Origin: Physcomitrium patens
Taxonomy: Eukaryota; Streptophyta; Bryopsida; Funariales; Funariaceae
Assembly: GCF_000002425.4 (NCBI RefSeq)
Contig: NC_037256.1
Coordinates: forward strand, 10,930,638 to 10,994,637
Length of the DNA stretch: 64,000 bases
Reading direction: 5' to 3'
Below are positions 12,053-22,559 of this stretch, one piece after another. Below the pieces are notes generated by a model that was not told the DNA's origin, did not search any database, and worked only from the letters and a program-made list of their open reading frames with translations. Position numbers and translations under genes: made by a program. Numbering within the stretch: the stretch's first letter is position 1; every line of letters starts with the position of its first letter.

Positions 12053-14889
12053 TTACACAGGTACCCCATCCGCTTCAGAAGGTTCTTCACTTCTCAAAAT
12101 AATACCCTCCAGGGTGCCTGGCAATATGAATTTGGACCATTGGCAACCCGTTGACACAGGCTCGGGAGGTGGCACTAACATTAAAATATTTTCGTGCCTT
12201 TGAACGACACCCATCACCGTCACTGTGCTTCCTTCCTTCACGTAACTGTAAGATCAAAAGTTTGCACATTATTGGCAATTTATCCAACATTTTCTGTCTG
12301 TCAACAGATGCGGAAGTCATTTCAGCAGGTAGCAAAGAGACTGGATGCAGAAGCAGAGCCTGAAAGTAAAGTAAAATAAAATAAGCACTAATTGTGAAGA
12401 GATATACTAAAATATCCATCAATAACCTGAAAAGCACTTCACAATTACTCAGCTGGAGCAACATACGGTTGTCCCACAAGCAAACAATGAACTTTCAATG
12501 CTTGACATAAGCCATCTTTGGCAGAATCCAAGTCAAAAACAGTCGTCGCTACCCTTCTTTTAGTCGCATCACACGATCGTCGGCAGAGAGGTTTCGTTCA
12601 GTCAACCACCGCAAAAAATCAGTTGGAATATCCTTCTGAGTCGGAAGGAGATCCACAATAGAACTTTCCTCGACACAAGGAGTCACCCGAGCTCCATAGC
12701 CAGCTTTCACCAAGGCTCTAAGACCTGTCTGAAAATCGGAAATGTAGAAATCCACGACATATCTCTGAAAACAAAACGTTTTGGCATTAAATGAACGACA
12801 GCTAACTGGAAGAATTACAATTGTTGAGGGCCGATTTCCTCACAAAAAGACATTAGACTGCTATGGCGGGCGTTCCAACTGCTTTACTCTTTCATTCACA
12901 TCCACATATGGTGCAAATTGCAGGATTAAGCAATTGACTCTTCAACAATTGTAGAATAACTCAGCTTTATTCAAAGCTCGATAAATAAAAACATATCCAG
13001 TACTTTAAACATCCAAATGACATACCTCGCCATGCCGCAGTCCCCAAGTAAACCGCCGATGTTTCTCACTAGCTTTCTTCGAAGAATAATGTCGATACTC
13101 ATAGAGACCCGTGGATGTATATACACAACGGGATACCCTTTGATAAGATGACTCCAGCGGAACACTCCCGCAGGTCACAACCTGCCACTCTCGCAACAAT
13201 CAATCAAAATTTTCTCGACCTCTTATTTTTAAGTCTGCTTACAAAATCTTGATCAGCATATTTCATTTAACTCAAAGAAGAATTCGTTTCATGAGCATTA
13301 GGGCGACCACCTGCACAGATTAGACCGCTAATCTGCAATGCAGTGAGCTGATAGACAAAATAAATTCAAAATTCAAAATTCAAAATTCAAAAAAAAATCG
13401 AACACTTAGCTATAGTGTTCAATTCTGTCCTACACTTCCACTGGGCATAAAAAATCGACAGTCCGCACACAATCAAAAATACTCTATCCTAGAACTACTA
13501 TGACGTCATGTCACTTCGAAAAGAACAGGGTGCACTCGTCTATGAAGAGTGCGACTTAAGCACATCCCCAAACTGGAACAACAACAATAAGCACCAAAGG
13601 ACGACTCTGAAATACTTTCTTTCGCAAAATTCAACTAATGTCAGGGAGCTCAGGGCCTCAGGAATTGGCTATGTATTCAAGAAAAAGAACATGCACGAGA
13701 AAAACTTCTCTCTCTTAAACTTGCTACAGACTGGAATATGTACAATGTATGAAAGAAGTGGATGAACGTTGACTGAGTACAAAAAGCTCACCCCTGTGAT
13801 CTTCACCAGTTGACCATCTTTAGCTGTAGAAAGATCGGAGTGAGGATATTTGGCCAAGAATCCGAAAATGGCCTGCTTGCCCCAAAAAGTGTTCCATGCA
13901 AGCAGGACCACCACTACACCGAACAGCGCTGCCACTACAAAGAGAAGAATAGCATTCTTGACTGCAGCAAAGATGAATGCTCCCGCAATGAAACCAATGA
14001 CAAATAGGGGTATAAGTGTATATATTATCATTCGTGGGAAGTTCTTCGGAAACGAATACTCATGGGCGTTGTTTAAGCTGTTGATAGCAAGAGAGTTGCA
14101 GCTAGGACGGCCACTTTCCCCAACCTTTACTGAGCCACTCCCTGCTACTAAAATCGATGCAGAAGAATCTTGCGGCCCAGACAAGGAACCTTTCCGCGGT
14201 GCTCCCGTGGACGTCAACGGGCCAGACGTTATAATGGGACCAGAAGTAATGAGGCCCGTAGCTGGAAGCACTGGTGTCTGCTGCTGCGGCCCCGAGGCCC
14301 TAAGAGAATTCGATGCTGACAATGGGCCTGATGCCGGTTTCGTCCCAGTTCCACCGCCCTTAACACTCAACTCTGCGCTGCGCCCCAGCGGTCCGGAGTG
14401 AGAACCTCCAGTGCTACTATGACTGTGCTGCTGTGCTTGAGTAGCAGCCGCTGAAAATGGACCCGAGAACGTGCCAGCAGATTTCCCTGGAACCCAGGGT
14501 GCAGGCGCGCCGGATGAGTTTAAAGGACCCGACGCTGAGAATGCATTGCGACCGGTCCCATTTCCAGAAAGCGGTCCAGAATGAGACGATGACGCACCAC
14601 CGGGGTTGGACGACCGCTGCGATGAGGAGCCCGTGAGCAGACCACCCGACCTCCGGCCCCCGGATTTGGCCGACGCATTCGATTCCACAGGAATGTTCAG
14701 CATTTTCCCCAGCTCCCCTGACTTCTTGATGTCCCCGCCCGTGTAGGGCATCTGCGGCACACTCATGATCGTCCCCTTGTCCCTGCCCCGATCCGGCTGC
14801 CCCGACACGAACAGTCCATTGCTAAGCTGGTGAGCAGACACTCCTTTGCTCCCCCTAACCCCGGTCGGATTATTATTTAGGGCCCCCAT
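12053..14889 (-). CDS. At1g16860-like two-pass membrane protein
   Basis: Four exons: 14889-13792, 13181-13026, 12764-12553 and 12245-12053. Junctions are GT-AG and the sum is 1659 nt, giving 552 residues. It matches plant At1g16860/At1g78880, sometimes called 'ubiquitin-specific protease C19-related', although I see no protease motif. The N-terminus carries the family block HQLSNGLFVSG and MPYTGGDIKKSGELGKM. A long low-complexity region with many SGP motifs follows, then two membrane segments at about residues 287-310 and 313-336. The conserved C-terminal half contains VPLESSYQRV, CVYTS, RRFTWGL, DFYISDFQ and VIGVVQ-like MGVVQ. I start at 14889 because MGALNN precedes the conserved block; an upstream in-frame ATG at 14982 encodes a low-complexity Glu/Arg stretch and is probably 5' UTR. 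Molecular function is unknown. Arabidopsis relatives are shorter because the SGP region is shorter. Confidence 0.88.
13362..13392. repeat. AAATTCA heptamer tandem repeat in intron 1
   Basis: About four copies of a 7-bp unit inside the first intron of the membrane protein gene. Seen directly; no function implied. Confidence 0.85.
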
Positions 14890-15660
14890 GGCCACCCGCA
14901 CCACCGCTTCGTCTCTCTCACTGTCTCGCTCTCTCTCTCTCTCGCTCTCGCTCTGATTCAACCCTCTCACGGAGACTACCAAAACGATAATGCAGGTTCT
15001 CTAGCACGCGCAATGTCATGTCATTACCCTTCACACAGACTGTGCAGCACTCCTACCCGCCTTCACGCACACCACAACCCGCAGAAGACGACGACGACGA
15101 AGACGAAGAAGAAGAAGAAGTAGCCATGGCTACTGCAGCATTCCCTCCCCTCACCTCACCTCACCTCGCCTCACTCCGCCCCCAGTCAGCCATGGCGAAC
15201 TCAGACAGGTAGGTAACGAAAGAGAGCAAGCAAACAAAAACAGAAAACTCACAGAGCCAGTCCCAGAACACACGTTCTCCTCTGCTCTCTCACTCTCTCT
15301 CACTCTAGCGATGCCGCTGCGTAGCCCTGCCCCGCTCTGCTGTGCTCTGCACTGCACTGCTCTGCCTCCTAATGTACCAGAACAAAGAATGAAACTACTC
15401 ACATCAATTCTCCAGCTAGCATCCCTCCCCCCCTCCGTGTGAACAGGACCTAACTCCGCCTCCTCTTCTTGTGTTCTTGTGTAAATTTCAGGAGCCACTT
15501 CCCCTTGGTTTTCGGAATGTGAGTTGTTGATGGTGTTAGCTTGGGCTTTGAAATTGTGAAAACCATGTATTTTAGAGAAAAACAGCTACTATTACGAACA
15601 ATCTGGGAGAATTGCGTGCTTGTAGGAATTGTTATTGAAATGATTGATGTACCCAAAACA
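14890..15660 (-). promoter_or_regulatory. 5' UTR/promoter region with GA-rich tract
   Basis: On the gene's sense strand this holds GAGAGA-type tracts (about 14922-14954 and again near 15285-15305) and a run of TTC/CTT triplets (about 15085-15120). Such GA/CT tracts are common at plant 5' UTRs and core promoters. I cannot fix the transcription start. A 115-codon minus frame here (15151-15498) is composed of these repeats and is not taken as a gene. Confidence 0.5.
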
Positions 15661-16180
15661 AAATGGAATATGTATTTGTGTATGTGATACTCAGTTTTCC
15701 CATAATTTCTTTTTTAAGACTTCAGATATATTGATATTTTGTTCCTTAAGGTGAAAGTTATTTGAGCTGGTTGTTTCAATAATGTTTAATCTAGTTGAAA
15801 ATAGTAAGAAGTTTCATTGTGTTTAATGACTTTTGTCTTGTATTCATCTGCAATTACTTTGATCTTTGTAAATTTATATGTAATTTTTATTTTATTTTTA
15901 AAAATATCAATATACATACATACATACATGTGTATCTTTTTTTTTAATAAGTATAATAACACTTTTAATTTTTACTTATAGAGAAGTTAAAGGTTTTATC
16001 TCTAATATGTATTTTTAAATTATCTATGCCATTAGAGAATCAATCTATTGACTTATTTCTCTATGTTCAATTTAAGACTGTTTTTTATATTAAAATCTTT
16101 GTTAATAAAATTAATTACATCATGTAATGGAAGATTAGTTATGTATAGGCTTCTTAAGGTTGGAAATTTTTATTTTTAGA
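15661..16180. other. AT-rich spacer
   Basis: AT-rich sequence with short ACAT repeats near 15913-15930 and no exon-like segment. It marks the edge of the repeat block. Confidence 0.6.
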
Positions 16181-16259
16181 TGTCTAATTTGCCTAATCTA
16201 ATTTGACAAAGATGCCTAATGTGACTCCAATATTCAAGAGTAGTAACATTCACTCTGCT

Positions 16260-16316
16260 TGTCTAACTTTATTCACTATACTTATCTAACTTTATGTACT
16301 TTGATTGTCTAACTTT
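16260..16316 (+). repeat. Subterminal 11-bp boxes at 23-bp spacing
   Basis: TGTCTAACTTT, TATCTAACTTT and TGTCTAACTTT start at 16260, 16283 and 16306, exactly 23 bp apart. They share the TGTCTAA start of the terminal repeat. Subterminal repeats that bind transposase are known in hAT elements, and this arrangement fits that role by inference. Confidence 0.6.
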
Positions 16317-16410
16317 ACTTTAACGCATCGACATGAGTTAAAATTACACAAAAAATACTTTAAAATATTGTGGCTTCTTATACTACATCTTTGAATCCAA
16401 ATTTAAACCT

Positions 16411-16983
16411 TTGAAGGAATTTGGCCTTCATATTGTCAATGGGATGGTCTTCACATGCATTGTTGTCAATTGCCATTTTTGCATTGTACATGGCAAAGAT
16501 AGAAAGATTAGAAGCAAGCTTTTGTTGATTAAGACTATAAAGCAATTCCAACCACTATTCCATTATGAAAACTTTTATATACATTTAGAAGATTGTGATC
16601 CTATCAAATAAGGAGAATATTTCTAGATCTTACTAAAAAATAAGGAAATATTTTTTTCTGAGGGTTGTATTATTTGTCAACATGCTACATTCTTATGTGG
16701 AACTTGCTTCAATATCATCACATTCACATTTGAAACCTTGCTAATCGACATTGTCATTGGCAAAATTATATGGCACATAGACAATATAGATGGCATCACA
16801 CAAGATAAGGCATTGGCTTTGTTCACAACATGTATCATTGGATTATGATGCTAAGAGGCTGTTTCTTTTCCAATTCTATATTTCTTAATAATTTCATTCA
16901 TGGATCTAGAAATAAGCATAGCTTAAGCTTAAAATACAATACAAGAAACAAAGAAAGAGACCAAACTTAGTCTATTGAGTTTC
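16411..16983 (+). pseudogene. hAT-like transposase, N-terminal part
   Basis: Reads from KEFGLHIVN through a BED-type finger candidate: CHFC near 16471, and a decayed histidine pair near 16585 where the second His is lost. It continues with LKNKEIFFSEG and a downstream block with FTFETLLIDIVIG and DKALALF. Stops interrupt it at about 16609, 16630 and 16845. The frame reaches KLSLLSF at 16983 and is cut there by the E2 LTR. The order of motifs matches, from memory, a family of hAT-like proteins common in oomycetes. Confidence 0.6.
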
Positions 16984-17523
16984 TATTATGAACATACCTA
17001 TGTTTACTTAGATAATATAAATATGTAGAAGTAGATAAAAGTAGATTAATTTGATAATATCTTATAGAAAAGTTTCTTAGAAGCTTCATAGATATAATTT
17101 CATCTTTATACATGTCTATAAGTGATTGATAGGTTAGAAACTTGGTTAACAAATTAGCCATGTATCACATGTATTGATAGCTTGTGATACAAGTTAATAA
17201 TATGGCGTACTTATAAGAAACTTATCTTACAAGTTAAGACATGTGTCTTGCAAATTGGACATGAATTGGAAGTCATATAGAATGTTGCCACATAGTTCTT
17301 AAGTAAATAGTATATATAGAGGCAAGAATGAAGCCTTTTTTCACTCTTCTCAACTCCTTTTTTGCTTCTAGTTTAGTTTCAAGAGTCTTTAGTTTTTTAG
17401 CCTTTAGCAATAGCTATTCTAATTTCTTATTAAATATATTTATTTTTATATTTTTAGTTTTTCATCTCTTTTTGATTCATTTTTTAATTGTTTATGTATC
17501 TTCTTGAATTCTTGTCTTTGACA
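16984..17523 (+). repeat. 5' LTR of E2
   Basis: Matches 29466-30004 and, more distantly, the LTRs of E1 and E3. It ends TGTCTTTGACA at 17523. A TATA-like box lies at 17311-17319 and is followed by GAGGCAAGAATGAAG. Confidence 0.85.
17311..17319 (+). promoter_or_regulatory. LTR TATA box, E2 5' LTR
   Basis: TATATATAG at the same relative position as in both E1 LTRs. In the E2 3' LTR the corresponding box has changed to TATATGTAG (near 29791). Confidence 0.5.
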
Positions 17524-17773
17524 CATTGATAAGAATACTAAATCATTATTCTTCCTTGTTTTTTTAGAATTAAGGTAATTCTATTGTTATATTTTGAAGG
17601 TTATCGATTATTCATTTCAAATTAATATATATTTTTTAAGAATTTATTTTTTTCTTAAAAATAGTGGATTACCTCTCTTTGTAAAAATTCTCATTTGATA
17701 TTAGAGGTTGTAGATCACCTTCCTTTAATTTGACTTATAGATTTATTAAATTGTTTGAAATAAAAGAAAAATC
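17524..17773 (+). other. E2 leader with candidate primer-binding region
   Basis: The leader begins CATTGATAAGAATACT right after the LTR; the corresponding E3 leader begins TTTGATAAGAATACT. Shared sequence directly inside the 5' LTR is where a tRNA primer would pair, but I cannot assign the tRNA. A second stretch, TTTGATATTAGAGGT near 17694, recalls a decayed initiator-Met type site, so either could be the remnant. Confidence 0.4.
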
Positions 17774-18800
17774 ATGGATGTTATATTTGATAGAAGTAAG
17801 AATAGATCTGCGACTATTGCAAATCCTTATGAGCTTGTCTATATTCTTAGAGTAGAAATTTCATACATTATTAATGCCAACCATAGAAACACTATTCGTA
17901 TGTATATGAAAGAAGTTTAAGGTTTACGCCAAGAAGTTCTACAATTAAAGGAAGCAAGTAGATTGACCTTATAGCCAAATCTAGGAAGTCTTGCTTGTAG
18001 AAGCATAAGAGAGGCAGTGATTAGTATGTCTAAGAAGTTTGATGGAATAAGATCAAAATTTCAAGGATTTTTGCAACAAATCAAGTTCTATCTAAGATTG
18101 CATACATTTCAATACTTTAATGGATTTACTCAAGTTGGATTCATAAATACACTTCTATCTAAAAGTATAAACTTTTGATTTGTATCTTTGATGGAAAAGA
18201 ATTCATGGTTCTTTTGTAATTTGAATTCATTCTTAGAAGTATTTATGGCCATATTTAGAAAAAATGATTAAAAAAGAGTAGTAGAGACCAAATTTTCATG
18301 TTTACAATAAATATCTCTATCAGCTATCATATATGCTGTTAAATTCCAAAACCTTATTTGTGATATGGATTGGAATAATAAAGTACTTAATAATCAATTT
18401 CAATATAGATTAAAGAACAATGTCAAAGATTTGTTGCTGACAATGCCAAAAGTAAATTCTTTGGAATAATTTAATGCTTAAGCAATTGCACGCAATAATT
18501 ATTTATCTGAAAGGTAATAAGAATAAAGATTTGGCAAGAAAAGAACAAATTGAGTAATAATGGCAGCTCCTATGTTTTCAAAAACTTATTCATCAAGAAT
18601 AAAATCAATGTAAATTGATACAATACATTTTAAATATTCCACTAATGAAAAAAAAATTTGATATTGTTAAGAAGGTTTGTACCTATATTGTGGAGAAGCT
18701 AAGTATATTGCTTAACATTATTCAAAGAAACAATGCAATCACAAAATGAGGAATGTGGTTGCTAGAAAAGAGAATGTATTAAAAACAAGTTTTTCTAACT
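17774..18800 (+). pseudogene. E2 gag remnant
   Basis: An ATG at 17774 opens MDVIFDRSKN. Further on are KFDGIRSKF (about 18037-18064), a capsid-like region, and a zinc knuckle C-x2-C-x4-Y-x4-H near 18675-18720, in which the knuckle His (Y here) and the last Cys (H here) are both lost. Multiple stops. Homologous to the E1 and E3 gag regions. Confidence 0.7.
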
Positions 18801-18889
18801 GCAATAGGAATCATGTAACTAAAATCATGTTCAACATCTAATAAAGGTTATATTCTTTCTTCAAATCCTTCACTTTGTTTTATAATATA

Positions 18890-21507
18890 TCAATATTTAA
18901 GACCTAAAAATCACAAAATCTTACTTTATTAGATTTAAGAGTCTAATTTTTTTTATATAGACAAAGACTTTGTTAAAAAATAAAAAATATATTCAATTAA
19001 AAAAGCTAAACTCATATACATAGAAGTCATAGATAGTTGTTTGTTATCTTTTGGAGATGTTATCCATAAGACTATTCGTATCAATATAGCAATTAAAGAT
19101 TATAATAGTATAATAATATGTAATGTAATAAGATCTCTTTCAAATTTAATTATTTTAGAATTATCATAATTAAAAAAGTATAATCCTTAAATAGATTGAA
19201 TTTATTATAATCTTAATTTTTTTTGTGATTTAATTCAATTTTTAAAAATTAAATAGAAATATTTAAGTCTTGTATATTCAAATTCCTATTAATAAATGTA
19301 AGAGCTTTTATGCATGTGAAAAAAAAGAGTCATCTTTTGATATATATGCCACATCCATTTTTGATAGTAAAAAGATGTTAAATGGTATTTTTAGCCAATA
19401 TCAAGATTTCTAGGATGTTTTTGAAAAAAAAATATATATATATTCTTATAGAGCATCAATCTTATGATTGTTTAATTGATCTTTAAGAATAAGCTCAAAA
19501 ACCATTTGGACTAATTTATAACTTATTACATGATGGATTTTTTGCATTAAAGAAATAAATTGATAAAAACTTAGCTCAGAACTTCAAATGCCATTCAAAA
19601 TCTCTATCAAGAGCTACTATCTTATTTATAAAGAAAAAATATAGATCTCTATAGATGTGCATAGATTATTAAAGACTTAACAATATTAACATCAAGAATA
19701 AATATCTTTTACTTTTAATTTCAAGACTTTTTGATAATTCAATTAAGCAAAGATCTATACAAAAAATAAATCTACAAAGAGCATACAATCTAGTCTATAT
19801 TAAAGAAGGAGATGAATGAAAGACTACTTTTTGAATTAGATATGCGCGTTTTGAATACAATGTCATGTCTTTTGAACTTATAAATGCATCAATCACTTTT
19901 CAATATTTTATAAATGGTATTTTTTGTAAGTTCTTTGATGATTTTATTGTCTCATATTTAAAAAACATTCTAATCTACTCTAAGAATATAAAAGAACATG
20001 AACTTCATATTTATTATATATTACAAAAATTTAGAGATGCAAGATTAAATGCCAAGATAAAAAGTGTAAATTCCACACTATTCAAATTGATTCCTTAAGA
20101 TATATCATTTCAAACAAAAGCCTTATGATAGATCCCAAGAAGGTCCAAACTATCATGAATTGAAAGATTCAAAGAATAGTAAGAAATGTGTATTACTTTT
20201 TAAACTTTACTAATTACTGTCAGATCTTTATCAAGATTTTTTTCAAGTTGTAGCTTCACTTATATTTTTGACTTATAAAGACAAACTTAAATAGAATAAA
20301 GAAGCTAAAACATTGTTTGATTCTTTAAAAAAAAAAAATTACACAAATCTTATATTGTGTCAATTTTTTTGAGGTATTTTTTATGGAAATAGATACATTA
20401 GACTTTACATTAAGTGTGGTATTGTTACAAATAGAAATAGATGAAAAATTCCATCTACTAGCTTTCTATTCCAAAAAAAATTCAACATCAGAAAACAACT
20501 ATGAAATCTAAAATAAATTTTTTACAACTATATAATTTTTTTAAGAATGGCTTTACTATCTAAAAGGTGATTTCAATTCAATCTTAGTATATATGGATCA
20601 TAAGAACTTCAAGTACTTTATGTTAGTGCATGTATTGAATCATTGCCATATGTATTGAAGCATGTTATTATCAAGATTTGATTTTAAGATCACATATTGA
20701 TTTAAAAAATAATAAGATTTTTCACATGTACTTTATAATTATTTTAATATTATACCAAAAGAAGAAAATATAGCTTTTTTTTTTAATAAAGAATGGTCAT
20801 CTTGAAGTGCAAGCAATTTTATCTTTGAGCAATAAAATCAACATTGACTATTGATTCAACCTTTGTCAAACAAATTCAATCAAGTATGCCATCTGATTTT
20901 CTTATTCATGATGTCAAGAATAATTCATCTATATCTTATGATACTTCTAAATCTAAGTTAAAAAATAACCTACTTTATTTTGAAGGTTGCCTGTATGTTC
21001 CAAAAGAAGAAGCATATTTATGTATTCTTCAAGCTTGTTATGAATTTCCATTAGTAAGACATTTTGCATACAATAAGACTTAGGAGCTAACATCAAGAGA
21101 TTTTTTATGGTCACAAATGTGGAAGGCTTTGAAAGACTTTATATAATCATTTGACATTTATTCAAGGTCAAAAATTCCTCGTCATCAATTTTATGGAATT
21201 TTTCAACTATTGCCTATATCAATACAACCATGGTTTTTTGTTTCTATGGATTTTATTACGAAACTTTCTAATTCAAATTCATATGATTCTATATTTGTAA
21301 CAACAGATTATCTCACCTAAATGGCATATTTTGTATTATATGCAAAATCTATTTCAGCTGAAGAAATAACTAAGCTTTTCCTTGACAACATCTATTACTA
21401 TCAAGAATTGCCAAAAGATATTATATTAAATAGAAAGATAAAATTTATATCAAGATTTTAGAGAACCTTTTTAAGATATTGAAGATAGATATAAAATTAT
21501 CTTTAAT
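18890..21507 (+). pseudogene. E2 pol remnant, 5' part
   Basis: Decayed protease (about 18900-19260), RT (about 19550-20170), RNase H (about 20360-20750) and integrase up to the E3 insertion. The RT catalytic box reads YLKN at 19955-19966, so both aspartates are lost. Stops and small deletions occur throughout. The integrase frame runs to KLSL at 21507 and continues after E3 at 28127. Confidence 0.85.
21503..21507. repeat. Target duplication of E3, left copy
   Basis: TTAAT directly before the E3 terminus TGTCAAGG. The right copy at 28122-28126 is TTGAC. The two differ by one G-to-A and one C-to-T change, and removing E3 plus one copy restores an integrase alignment with E1 without a gap. Confidence 0.75.
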
Positions 21508-22031
21508 TGTCAAGGACATGAATCTTGAAGAAAGAAATCCTTAATACACTCTTATGTCACTCAAAAGAACTAAAAAGTCACTTAAAGATGATATAGTATT
21601 AAATTAGAATGGCTATTGTTAAATACAAGAAGACTAGAAAGTCTTGAAATAAGATTAAAGACTAAAAAGGCATTAACAAGAGTGAAGAAGGCTTCATTCT
21701 TACTTCCATATATACTCTAGGAGCTATGTGGCAATATTCTATAGAACCTTCAAAATATATTAACTTTAAAAGACTCTTATCTTAACTTACAAGATAAGTT
21801 TGCTATATGTATGCCACATAGTTAGCTTGTTTTATAAACTATCAATACGTAATAAACTTGTTGACTAAGTTTCTAACCTATCAATCAATTACAAGTGGAT
21901 ATAAAGTTAAAGCAACGTCTAAAAAGCTTTTAAGAAGATTCTCTAAAATATATTATGAAATAAATCTATTTTTATTTACTTTTATTTAATTATATAGATA
22001 AATATTAGAGTAACTATATATGTCCGTGATA
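21508..22031 (-). repeat. 3' LTR of E3
   Basis: On the plus strand it begins TGTCAAGGACATG (the complement of the CA-ending terminus) and ends at GTCCGTGATA. It aligns with 27534-28121 apart from TA expansions in the latter. Confidence 0.85.
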
Positions 22032-22044
22032 TTATCTTCTTTTC

Positions 22045-22520
22045 TAGAGATAAGTTCTATGAGGAGTGATCTTCATATATTGAGAAAATCCAAGATACAA
22101 CAAATTATGTTTGCCACATATTTTGATCATTGTTTTCTTTTAAGATAGTTGATAGGTCCTCTTAGCTATTGATAATGTTCCATATGAGGATAAAAAGACC
22201 ATCTTGTAATTTGATCATTGTTAAGGCCTTTATAACTTCTTTCAAATAAAATATTTAGAATACCATCAGGAATTGTTCTTACCTGTAATAAAATCATCAA
22301 ACATTGGAAGTCTCTTCCAAAGTCATGATACCAAACATATTACATTTTTCCATCTATTTGATGCAAGACATGTCATTTTTGAGGATCTTAATCTAAACTA
22401 TATCATCTTCAAGGTTGTCACAATCATAATGTCTCATCTAATAAGTCAGCAAATCAAAGCTCTTGAGTTGAATCTATTAGTTGTTGGTTCTTCATCTCCT
22501 TAACATCACAAATACATAGA
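22045..22520 (-). pseudogene. Extra 3' reading frame of E3, decayed
   Basis: Read on the minus strand, segments correspond to those of E1 and E2: a start region with EEPTTNRFNS, then NDMS, MFGIMTLEET, and EQFLMVF. The same order in three copies argues that the ancestral element had coding sequence here. Function is unknown. Confidence 0.45.
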
Positions 22521-22559
22521 AGTTATAAATAAGGATAGAAGGTAGAATGCTATCTTTCT

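Noticed and set aside
15151-15498. 115-codon minus frame upstream of the At1g16860-like gene
   Set aside because: Built from GA/CT and GC-rich repeats in the probable 5' UTR; no conserved motif.
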